21,593 bases of DNA from a virus, in IMG/VR virus record IMGVR_UViG_3300022851_000131, positions 1 through 21,593 of that record. One strand, written 5' to 3'. Made by a program: the position numbers and the translations under genes. How positions within the stretch are numbered: position 1 is the first letter of the stretch; each line of letters starts with the position of its first letter. The notes under the pieces were generated by a model. The model saw only the letters and a list, made by a program, of their open reading frames with translations, did no database searches and had not been told where the DNA came from. Positions 1 to 5,008 of this stretch are shown piece by piece.

Positions 1-75
1 AAAGCCCTTTGCCGCCATGCTCGCCCGATACGTGGTTTGGCGACTAGCGCAAGTTTTGTCGGTTTTCTTTGCCAT
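1..75 (-). CDS. Small phage protein, N-terminal fragment (runs off the left edge)
   Basis: Minus-strand reading frame open from an ATG at 75-73 to the window edge; 25 codons are visible. The peptide begins MAKKTDKTCASRQ and is basic. An AGGG-type ribosome binding site lies about 6 bases before the ATG. The start overlaps the 3' end of the next upstream gene (44-190), as expected for a packed leftward operon. The product is not recognised and the C-terminus is not visible. The call rests on the RBS, the operon position and the open frame. Confidence 0.5.
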   Translation of the reverse strand, partial: MAKKTDKTCASRQTTYRASMAAKGF

Positions 76-190
76 GCTTCACCCTTGTTGCCATCGGTTT
101 ATGTTTTGGCCGGTCTACCATGCTGATAACCTGGCAGACAAAGAACCATGCTAAAATCATTATAACAATTATACTTAATACCATTTCCAT
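44..190 (-). CDS. 48-residue single-span membrane peptide
   Basis: The ATG is at 190-188 and the TAG at 46-44. It starts 2 bases after the stop of the upstream gene (192-353), and a GAGGGT sequence upstream could act as RBS. Residues 4-24 form one hydrophobic segment rich in V, I, L, M and F, followed by a basic tail (RPKHKP, RVKHGKENR). This predicts an inner-membrane anchor with a cytoplasmic basic tail. Small membrane peptides are common in phage early operons, often acting on host functions or lysis timing, but no family is recognised. Length, spacing and the clear membrane segment support a real gene. Confidence 0.6.
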   Translation of the reverse strand: MEMVLSIIVIMILAWFFVCQVISMVDRPKHKPMATRVKHGKENRQNLR

Positions 191-191
191 A

Positions 192-353
192 TTATTGACC
201 CTCTCGCCATGCTATCGCTATTGCGCCGTCTGTTGCCGCCTTGCCCAGCTTTACCGTTAACTGCCGCAAGGCTAGTGCTTCAGCTTCGCCCCTGCTGGGG
301 GCGCTCACAGGAACCTTAACGATTAGACTAACCTCAACCATATAATCTGCCAT
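192..353 (-). CDS. 53-residue hypothetical protein
   Basis: The ATG at 353-351 overlaps the TAA of the upstream gene (353-355) in a TAATG junction, with AAGGGA about 8 bases upstream. The product begins MADYMVEVSLIVKVPVSA, an alternating pattern suggesting a beta strand. A helical part (GEAEALALRQLTVKLGKAA) follows and it ends IAWREGQ. The strand-then-helix layout would suit a small alpha/beta or dimeric fold, but no family is recognised. Translational coupling to 353-634 suggests co-expression. Confidence 0.6.
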   Translation of the reverse strand: MADYMVEVSLIVKVPVSAPSRGEAEALALRQLTVKLGKAATDGAIAIAWREGQ

Positions 354-634
354 TACTTTTTCCCTTCAACTATACCGGCGATGTATGCCGTTAATTGCTC
401 GAACAATTCGCGTTTGGGAACATGCCCATTCATTAATGGGCACCTGACTCCGCCGCCCTCATTGCTCATTTGATGCAGGCATACGCCGCCATATGCTTGG
501 CTAATGTGATAATTCCCGATATTAGCGGTCATTTTCCCGTTTTTATCCTTGGAATAGGGGGCTTCATTCTCGTTCATCAATTCGTTGAGTGAATCGACGC
601 GGATTTGTAGTGATTTTAATGTGATTTTTTGCAT
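353..634 (-). CDS. Conserved phage hypothetical protein (93 residues)
   Basis: The ATG follows GGAG at a 7-base distance (GGAGTCTACACC-ATG). The N-terminus is helical (KITLKSLQIRVDSLNELMNE). A conserved-looking core follows, with the words APYSKDKNGKMTANIGNYHI, AYGGVCLHQM and NEGGGV, and then a C-terminal helix (ELFEQLTAYIAGIVEGKK). This pattern (helix, P-Y-x-K-D-x-x-G-K, GNYH, YGG-x-x-LHQM) is recalled from many small phage proteins of unknown role. It is usually in early or accessory operons. No catalytic motif is evident. Family recognition is from memory of the pattern only. Confidence 0.8.
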   Translation of the reverse strand: MQKITLKSLQIRVDSLNELMNENEAPYSKDKNGKMTANIGNYHISQAYGGVCLHQMSNEGGGVRCPLMNGHVPKRELFEQLTAYIAGIVEGKK

Positions 635-728
635 GGTGTAGACTCCAGGTTTTGAGATTGCGCCCCGAAAGGCGCGTATTGGTTTATTAAGTTTTTTGGT
701 TAGTTATGCCCTGTTAATCTGATTTCGA

Positions 729-941
729 CTATGCGGCTTTTCTATGCGCTCGATACCAATTCGCGACTAGGCGATTAAATTCCTCGTGTCCGCCGTCGCA
801 GTGAATGGTTGACCCAACGAAGCCCCCGCCCTTGCATATTTGGCGAGCTGGGGCGCCATCGATTTCTAAATAGACGTAGCTGCTACCAGGGCGTGTGAAC
901 TCAAATTTATGGCCGGTCACTGTGTTAATTGTCTTTTTCAT
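729..941 (-). CDS. 70-residue hypothetical protein
   Basis: The frame could start at 956 (MRERTMKK), but the ATG at 941 is preferred because the purine run GAGAGAGAAC lies just upstream and would otherwise be coding. The product begins MKKTINTVTGHKFEFTR, is rich in beta-type segments (SYVYLEIDGAPARQICKGGG), and ends in a helix (EEFNRLVANWYRAHRKAA). Two cysteines and two histidines (C in RQICKGG, H in TIHC, C in IHCDGGH) could suggest a metal site, but spacing is not diagnostic. It sits between 353-634 and 961-1596 in the leftward operon. Function unknown. Confidence 0.7.
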   Translation of the reverse strand: MKKTINTVTGHKFEFTRPGSSYVYLEIDGAPARQICKGGGFVGSTIHCDGGHEEFNRLVANWYRAHRKAA

Positions 942-960
942 AGTTCTCTCTCTCATTGGT

Positions 961-1596
961 TTATTTAACTTTGCTAATGTCTATTGGCATGATGACAAAT
1001 GTTCCATGCTCTGAATTGCCCCAAACAGGATTGAATTTGCTGGCAGTGTTCGAGTTTAACTCGACCGATTCAGCGCCATTCATTGCAGCGTCTAAAAATG
1101 ATGCTTGTACGTGAATATCACCGACGGGGTAAACACTAATGCGACCATTCACAATGGTAGGTGTCTCACCCATGACAGTATCGCCAAGAGGTGAGGAACC
1201 TTTAAAAGCCGAATCAATAACGCGCTGAACATCAGGGTATTTGTCAGTGCTATCGGATAGAACGCCTGATTTCGGATCATACAGGCCGTCTGTCAGGTCT
1301 GTATTTGCCCAGTGAACACGACTACCATCAGATCCATAAATTGTTCCGTCATTAACGCAAACATAGTTAAGCGCCGGCCGGTAGTCACGCTTGCCGCAAG
1401 CCTTTGCAACCCAATCAAACGCGGTCTTGGCTATTTTTGGCTGTGCTGGTAGCGTCATTTTGAATAGTCTCTCTAACGTGGCGTAATCAACCTCAATACT
1501 GCCGCCGATTCGTTCATCTGCCCGATTCAGAAACCCTAGTAATGCTGCGTGCGCGTCTTTCTTGCTGAATGCTTTTGATTGTGTAAGTTTTAACAT
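961..1596 (-). CDS. Sliding-clamp-like (DnaN-like) mini protein, putative
   Basis: The 211-residue protein has an RBS (AAAGGGGA) 7 bases before its ATG. Several words occur in the same order as in bacterial DNA polymerase III beta clamps. These are VNDGTIYGSDGSRVHW at residues 81-96 (compare the clamp 'atDGhRLa' motif), DKYPDVQRVI at 118-127 (compare 'FPDyrrviP'), a helix ASFLDAAMNGAESVEL at 165-180, and a C-terminal TFVIMPIDI at 199-207 (compare the clamp terminus 'yviMPmrl'). Clamps are about 366 residues in three domains, so this would be a reduced version. A role as a phage processivity factor or a decoy for host clamp partners is inference. Alternatively it only shares a fold fragment. 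Confidence 0.5.
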   Translation of the reverse strand: MLKLTQSKAFSKKDAHAALLGFLNRADERIGGSIEVDYATLERLFKMTLPAQPKIAKTAFDWVAKACGKRDYRPALNYVCVNDGTIYGSDGSRVHWANTDLTDGLYDPKSGVLSDSTDKYPDVQRVIDSAFKGSSPLGDTVMGETPTIVNGRISVYPVGDIHVQASFLDAAMNGAESVELNSNTASKFNPVWGNSEHGTFVIMPIDISKVK

Positions 1597-1630
1597 GGTG
1601 TATCCCCTTTCTTTGATTATGATTCTGATT

Positions 1631-1855
1631 CTACTGGTTGAGGCTCCAAGATATGTAATGGTAGCTGTTTATGCCATCACTCAAACCTTGTCGAACTTCA
1701 TTAAACTCGTGGCAAACCTTAAAACAACGCAGTGTTGCCAGCTCAGAGCCAAACACATACAACGTTGATCCTATTTGCTCAACGGTCACTGGCTCACCCG
1801 ATATGGTCGTGTATTCTTCGGTTACTCTTGCTTGTTGCTGCTCAGTCATTCTCAT
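1631..1855 (-). CDS. 74-residue hypothetical protein
   Basis: The ATG at 1855-1853 sits 2 bases after the stop of the upstream gene and has a strong RBS (AGGGGA, 7 bases away); a second in-frame ATG lies at 1849. The product starts MRMTEQQQARVTEEY and then reads ISGEPVTVEQIGSTLYVFGSELATLRCF, beta-like. The remainder is mixed helical and ends SWSLNQ. The G-x-x-V-x-V-x-x-I-G-x-x-L-Y-V-F-G-S layout looks like a short beta-hairpin domain. No family is recognised. Operon position and RBS support it. Confidence 0.7.
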   Translation of the reverse strand: MRMTEQQQARVTEEYTTISGEPVTVEQIGSTLYVFGSELATLRCFKVCHEFNEVRQGLSDGINSYHYISWSLNQ

Positions 1856-1857
1856 GC

Positions 1858-2046
1858 CTATTCCCCTATTGCGGTCTTGAATGTCATTGCTCTTTGGTCT
1901 AACAGCAGATTCACCTTGTCATGTTGCTGTGCCGCCTGTGCCCTAGATATCTCTTGAGTGTAGTTGTTGTAGTGGTCTACCTGTCTGTCAGACATCACAA
2001 CGCCGTTAAACGCCTTGTATTTGTAGTTGAGTAGTTGAGTATTTAT
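1858..2046 (-). CDS. 62-residue hypothetical protein with an apparent ATA start
   Basis: The frame ends in TAG at 1860-1858, 2 bases before the next ATG. Its sensible start is ATA at 2046-2044, preceded by AAAGGA and then ATACGGAC. The gene before it (2092-2220) has AAGGAG then the same ATACGGAC before a normal ATG, so the two initiation regions are near copies with ATA in place of ATG. The product would read (M)NTQLLNYKYKAFNGVV, then MSDRQVDHYNNYTQEIS, and a helical C-terminus (LLLDQRAMTFKTAIGE). The only in-frame ATG, at 1995-1993, would give 45 residues but has no good RBS. Function unknown. The real start could be either. Confidence 0.6.
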   Translation of the reverse strand: MNTQLLNYKYKAFNGVVMSDRQVDHYNNYTQEISRAQAAQQHDKVNLLLDQRAMTFKTAIGE

Positions 2047-2091
2047 GTCCGTATTCCTTTCGTTGGTGATGTGGCCTAAGCCCCTTTGTGG

Positions 2092-2220
2092 TTACGCTGC
2101 TAGTGATGTGATTATCAAGCGTACTGGACCTGCCAGTGCTATAAGGCCACAACCGACAACCATTATCCAATGCACTACGCTTATAAGCATGTCGAGGGTC
2201 TTGTCTGTGTTGTTTCTCAT
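2092..2220 (-). CDS. 42-residue membrane peptide, first gene of the leftward operon
   Basis: The ATG at 2220-2218 has a strong RBS (AAGGAG, 8 bases upstream); the TAA is at 2094-2092. The peptide has a short polar head (MRNNTDKTLD) followed by a hydrophobic stretch from residue 11 to about 40 (LISVVHWIMVVGCGLIALAG, then VRLIITSLAA), which could be one long or two short membrane spans. It is the first gene found downstream of the leftward promoter candidate at 2801-2829, after a leader of over 500 bases. Unknown family; small phage membrane peptides often modulate host envelope or lysis. Confidence 0.6.
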   Translation of the reverse strand: MRNNTDKTLDMLISVVHWIMVVGCGLIALAGPVRLIITSLAA

Positions 2221-2265
2221 GTCCGTATCTCCTTGCTAATGATTCAATACACACACATTAGTGCA

Positions 2266-2455
2266 TTAGGCGTGACTTGTAACGCGAAACGTTTTCATGA
2301 TGATTGGGGGGAACATGAGGGTGATTCATGTACCAGGATGCCACAGTATCAAGGGCTTAGGCGTGAATGATGCGTGATTGAGGGTTAATGAGGCTGATAT
2401 AGGCGCTATTACGTGCGTTATCGTCACTAATGGCATCATCCATGCGTGATTCATG
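2266..2455. repeat. Dispersed GCGTGA-type repeats (possible iterons or operators)
   Basis: TTAGGCGTGA occurs at 2266-2275 and 2357-2366. ATGCGTGATT occurs at 2370-2379 and 2442-2451. GTGATTCATG occurs at 2321-2330 and 2446-2455. ATCATCCA occurs at 2435-2442 and 2459-2466. The shared GCGTGA core therefore appears four times in the same orientation, two copies being 11 bases apart (about one helical turn). This could be a binding array for a phage regulator or origin protein. Spacing is irregular, so the call is tentative. Confidence 0.4.
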
Positions 2456-2496
2456 CGTATCATCCAACGTGTGCATATTCATTGGGCTGTAGCGAT

Positions 2497-2519
2497 AGTG
2501 AGTACTCACTGGGGGGGGG
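2497..2519. promoter_or_regulatory. Perfect 14-base palindrome abutting a nine-G tract
   Basis: AGTGAGTACTCACT at 2497-2510 is its own reverse complement, a form typical of dimeric repressor operators. It is followed directly by nine G residues (2511-2519) and then by an imperfect inverted repeat, GTAAG-TTAGCG-CTTAC (2519-2534). No promoter is obvious right beside it. Operator function is inference. Confidence 0.4.
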
Positions 2520-2654
2520 TAAGTTAGCGCTTACTAACGTGATGCTGAGAGAGTTGAGATAGGCAAGGGTAGGGGGGGTGAAGGAAAAGTGGGGTGGCAT
2601 CTGATTGAGAGGGACTCCACCAAATCCAGAGAATCCAATTCTGGAAGCATGTAA

Positions 2655-2686
2655 CCACGCTCACAAAGGCTCTACGTGGACAGAGC
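2655..2686. other. Mutually exclusive hairpins
   Basis: CCACG at 2655-2659 can pair with CGTGG at 2675-2679. GCTCT at 2669-2673 can pair with AGAGC at 2682-2686. The two stems overlap, so only one can form at a time. This is seen in attenuators and riboswitch expression platforms, but with 5-bp stems it could be chance. Confidence 0.25.
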
Positions 2687-2747
2687 TATCCTTAAAGACT
2701 CAAGATGGGTAAGGGCATTTGGATGCAAACTAAAGGGAGATGATACA

Positions 2748-2784
2748 GGGGTAGATGTTCTCTAGTAGAGCTACTCGCCACCCC
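2748..2784. other. Nested hairpin near the predicted start of the leftward leader
   Basis: GTAG (2751-2754) pairs with CTAC (2771-2774), and the outer GGG (2748-2750) can pair with CCC (2781-2783). Inside is CTCTA-G-TAGAG (2760-2770), itself an inverted repeat. On the minus strand this lies about 10 bases downstream of the predicted start of a transcript from the TTGACA promoter, so it would form the 5' end of that leader RNA. Confidence 0.35.
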
Positions 2785-2800
2785 GCCCTCCAATACCTTT

Positions 2801-2829
2801 AGTATTAGTATAATCTCAATATTTGTCAA
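2801..2829 (-). promoter_or_regulatory. Leftward sigma-70-type promoter candidate
   Basis: On the minus strand a perfect -35 box TTGACA (2829-2824) is followed by a 17-base spacer and AATACT (2806-2801), 4 of 6 matches to TATAAT. A second TTGACA lies 20 bases upstream (2849-2844). The AT-rich spacer and the direction toward the leftward operon support it. It would start transcription near 2794. Confidence 0.5.
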
Positions 2830-2842
2830 GTGATTTCCCATA

Positions 2843-2872
2843 GTGTCAACTTAGGGTTACACTGTCCATAAT
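2843..2872 (+). promoter_or_regulatory. Rightward promoter candidate (weak)
   Basis: GTGTCA (2843-2848, 4 of 6 to TTGACA), an 18-base spacer and CATAAT (2867-2872, 5 of 6 to TATAAT) lie just upstream of the first rightward ORF at 2894. Its -35 overlaps the upstream TTGACA of the leftward side, so the two directions may interfere. Late transcription could instead use a phage-specific activator. Confidence 0.35.
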
Positions 2873-2893
2873 TGATCATAACAGGTGGATGTC

Positions 2894-3022
2894 ATGTATG
2901 TGGTATACGGTGGAGTAGTTCATAAAGCTGAGGTGATTATCAAGGATGGTGTGGTGGGTATGCGTATGGGTGAAAGGTTTATCCCATTGGTAAGGAAAGC
3001 GCGTCTATCGCTCGCTGCTTGA
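2894..3022 (+). CDS. 42-residue hypothetical protein
   Basis: The ATG at 2894 follows AGGTGGA (spacing about 4-6 bases); the TGA is at 3020-3022. The product starts MYVVYGGVVHKAEVIIKDGV and continues as a two- or three-strand beta-type pattern (VVGMRMGERFIPLV), ending basic (RKARLSLAA). It is the first rightward ORF after the control region. No family is recognised. Short length keeps confidence moderate. Confidence 0.45.
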   Translation: MYVVYGGVVHKAEVIIKDGVVGMRMGERFIPLVRKARLSLAA

Positions 3023-3079
3023 CTACGTTGGTTACATGATTAGAATGAATACTCTATTCAATCACAGAGTAACTTTGCT

Positions 3080-3184
3080 ATGTCATACGGAAGCTCACCT
3101 AACAAACCCAGCAAGAAGAAATCGACTAAACCGGCCTCTAAGCTAGGTACGGGTAATACCAATCCTAAAAAGAAGCCCAGCTAA
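3080..3184 (+). CDS. 34-residue lysine/serine/proline-rich basic peptide
   Basis: The ATG is at 3080 and the TAA (3182-3184) overlaps the next ATG as TAATG, the junction style used throughout the rightward operon. The peptide contains SPNKPSKKKSTKPASK and ends NPKKKPS. It is strongly basic and disordered, so it could bind nucleic acid or membrane phospholipid. The RBS is weak (CAGAG about 10 bases upstream). Function unknown. Confidence 0.5.
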   Translation: MSYGSSPNKPSKKKSTKPASKLGTGNTNPKKKPS

Positions 3185-3651
3185 TGATAACCGCATTCGA
3201 CGCTTATCTATTCATCACTATCCTATTGGCGCTGGCACTGACCAAAGAGCCTAAAAAAATCGCCGTATTAGCCTGCGTATTTGTGTTGGGATCGATCATG
3301 GCCCTGAACGTCTACTTAGAACCGGGCTGGCCTTTTTACTATGCGGCGACGCTTATCGAAATAACGGCATCGTTTGCCATGATACTGGGTGCCAGGGTTC
3401 AGGTTAAACGAGCAAACCGAATGTATTTCAGGGCGATGGGAGCCTTTTTCGGCTTATCAGTGCTGGTTACTTTTGGTCTAATCATGGATGTATTGCCGTT
3501 TAGCTCATATCTGAGCATGAGTCATGCGGTTGCATTTAGTCACGTTACATTCATGTTGGGATTTTCAGATGGAATTGGAAACGCTATTCAAAATATTCGT
3601 GATTATCTGTCTCGCAGCAATAACCATTCTGTTGGGGTTCGACACGACTAA
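3184..3651 (+). CDS. Multi-span membrane protein (155 residues)
   Basis: Four hydrophobic segments are clear at about residues 6-20, 25-44, 49-70 and 83-104, with a possible fifth at 110-127. The C-terminus is soluble and polar (AIQNIRDYLSRSNNHS). Its start overlaps the stop of the basic peptide upstream and its stop overlaps the next start, both as TAATG. It sits at the head of a cassette with another membrane protein, an endolysin and a holin, so a role in lysis or envelope change is plausible (perhaps an extra holin or antiholin). No family is recognised. Confidence 0.75.
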   Translation: MITAFDAYLFITILLALALTKEPKKIAVLACVFVLGSIMALNVYLEPGWPFYYAATLIEITASFAMILGARVQVKRANRMYFRAMGAFFGLSVLVTFGLIMDVLPFSSYLSMSHAVAFSHVTFMLGFSDGIGNAIQNIRDYLSRSNNHSVGVRHD

Positions 3652-4145
3652 TGACGACGATTGCCACAATCCTAAAGGCCGCAGGTGCAAGCCCAAATGA
3701 ATCATGGCTCCGTACCGGCCAACTGCTGGTTGTAGTCGGGACAGTCTCTTACATGGGTATCAACGGGTTTGGCGTCCATATCGAGCCATCAGCCGACATC
3801 TACAGCCCCCTAATCATGATGACTGCTGGCTTTATGGCAATGGCATACGGAACCAAGCTTAAAAAGATCCTTGCTATCGCTCAAGAAAAGCATTCATTGG
3901 CCTTGGTAGAGGCAGAAGCCCCCAAGTCCGAGCCAACAAAAGGATTGTTGGAGTTTTTGGAGTGGTTTTCGACACTGGATCACCCTATTACGCTGAAAGA
4001 GCTAAATATCATTGATTTCGGGCATGATGCCAAACGATCACATGAGGATGTTGCCGAATCCTTGAAGGGTCTACGGGCCGAATGGTGGGTTCAGCATGGT
4101 GAGATCGTCAAATACGGCAACGCGTACCACCTGAAGGGGAAGTAA
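3651..4145 (+). CDS. Two-span membrane protein with soluble C-terminal domain
   Basis: The 164-residue protein has a short polar N-terminus, two hydrophobic segments (about 21-40 and 49-67) forming a hairpin, a linker rich in E, A and P (ALVEAEAPKSEPTKG), and a helical C-terminal part from about residue 97 (LLEFLEWFSTLDHPITLKEL, then EDVAESLKGLRAEWWVQHG, YGNAYHL). The latter resembles a small winged-helix layout: helix, turn, helix, then a strand pair. Translational overlaps link it to both neighbours. It could be a membrane-tethered regulator or a lysis-associated protein; the family is not recognised. Confidence 0.7.
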   Translation: MTTIATILKAAGASPNESWLRTGQLLVVVGTVSYMGINGFGVHIEPSADIYSPLIMMTAGFMAMAYGTKLKKILAIAQEKHSLALVEAEAPKSEPTKGLLEFLEWFSTLDHPITLKELNIIDFGHDAKRSHEDVAESLKGLRAEWWVQHGEIVKYGNAYHLKGK

Positions 4146-4591
4146 TGCCTGCGTTCACATCAGATAGATCAATCCGCGTCTTGAGCGAGCTTGATGAGCG
4201 ACTTCAACGCGTTTGCAACATAGCGATAAAGAAGATCGACTTCTCGCTAATTGACGGTGTGCGCACTGTAGAGCAACAACAGGCTTTATTTGCAGACGGA
4301 AAAAGCAAGCTAGACGGGATCAACCGAAAATCTAAGCATCAGCCTCGAAGCGTATATGGCCCAACTAATCCGGCAATGCCAGGGCCAGCCGGTGCATTTG
4401 ACTTTATTCCATCTCCGTTTACACATTGGGGCGACACTCAGCTATTTACGGCCTACGCTCATTACTTTATCGGCTTAGGTGATAGTCTTGGCATCGAGCT
4501 TCGATGGGGTGGTGACTGGGACAAGAATTTTAGATGGGATACAGACGCATTTAACGACTCGCCGCACATTGAACTTGTCGATTGGCATTAA
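4145..4591 (+). CDS. Endolysin: M15-family L-alanyl-D-glutamate/D-Ala peptidase
   Basis: The 148-residue protein matches single-domain M15 (VanY/T5 endolysin-like) peptidases in size and motif order. It has an N-terminal LIDGVRTVEQQQALFADGKS segment (residues 35-54, compare 'sGyRs...Q..ly..G.s'), SKHQ with zinc ligand H65, GAFDF with zinc ligand D86, and a C-terminal DSPHIEL with probable catalytic D138 and zinc ligand H141. These enzymes cut peptide bonds in peptidoglycan stems and lyse the cell at the end of infection. No signal peptide is present, so release should need the holin encoded 18 bases downstream. Its start overlaps the upstream stop (TAATG). Confidence 0.9.
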   Translation: MPAFTSDRSIRVLSELDERLQRVCNIAIKKIDFSLIDGVRTVEQQQALFADGKSKLDGINRKSKHQPRSVYGPTNPAMPGPAGAFDFIPSPFTHWGDTQLFTAYAHYFIGLGDSLGIELRWGGDWDKNFRWDTDAFNDSPHIELVDWH

Positions 4592-4609
4592 CCATAGAGG
4601 TTTATCGTT

Positions 4610-5005
4610 ATGAGCATCCTTGCAGCATTACCCGTAATAGGCGGGTTACTAGACAAGCTTATTCCCGACAAGGACGCGAGAGCAGCAGCACAAGAACTAT
4701 TGCAACAGTCTGAGCAGTCAGGCGAGCTTCAGTTGATGTTAGGGCAGATGGAGGTAAATAAGGTTGAAGCGTCATCAGGCAGTTTGTTTAGAGGTGGCTG
4801 GCGTCCTGCTGTTGGTTGGGTATGCGCTAGTGCTATGTTTTATTCATTCGTGCTATCTCCACTCCTGCAATTTATAGTGATACTGGTAATGAACGAACCG
4901 CCTACTTTCCCCGAATTATCAATGGGCGAGCTTATGCCGGTACTGATGGGAATGCTTGGCTTTGGTGCCATGAGAATGAATGAAAAGATTAAGGGAGTTG
5001 GTTAA
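4610..5005 (+). CDS. Holin of the 3TM (GTA-type) superfamily
   Basis: The 131-residue protein has a hydrophobic N-terminus (LAALPVIGGLLDKLIP), an amphipathic Q/E-rich helix (about 25-50), the characteristic GGWRPAVGW turn at 62-70, then hydrophobic segments at about 67-93 and 106-122, and a short basic C-terminus. This arrangement fits the 'holin of 3TMs' family found in gene transfer agents and many phages. It would permeabilise the inner membrane so that the M15 peptidase upstream can reach peptidoglycan. The RBS AGAGG lies 9 bases before the ATG. Confidence 0.8.
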   Translation: MSILAALPVIGGLLDKLIPDKDARAAAQELLQQSEQSGELQLMLGQMEVNKVEASSGSLFRGGWRPAVGWVCASAMFYSFVLSPLLQFIVILVMNEPPTFPELSMGELMPVLMGMLGFGAMRMNEKIKGVG

Positions 5006-5008
5006 CCA

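Larger units (their letters stand above)
2221..2893. other. Divergent non-coding control region (about 670 bases)
   Basis: No convincing gene was found on either strand. It separates the leftward small-gene operon from the rightward late genes. It contains repeated GCGTGA words (2266-2455), a perfect palindrome followed by a G9 tract (2497-2519), G-rich plus-strand segments (2565-2605), hairpins at 2655-2686 and 2748-2784, and divergent promoter candidates near 2800-2872. One minus-strand ORF of 39 codons (2476 to about 2358) exists but lacks an RBS. The region could hold early control, a replication origin, or a structured leader RNA. Confidence 0.7.

Noticed and set aside
655-680. Hairpin GCGCC-CCGAAA-GGCGC between 353-634 and 729-941
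   Set aside because: No T-run follows in the leftward direction, so it is not called a terminator.
2006-2254. 82-codon minus-strand ORF across the small membrane gene
   Set aside because: The composition is H/R/S-rich and not protein-like, whereas the alternative frame gives a strong RBS and a membrane peptide (2092-2220).
2358-2476. 39-codon minus-strand ORF in the control region
   Set aside because: It lacks a ribosome binding site and its sequence is built from the repeated words, so a non-coding explanation is preferred.
2585-2700. Possible tRNA from the clustered stems
   Set aside because: No TTCGA-type T-loop, no anticodon arm and no acceptor stem could be assembled.
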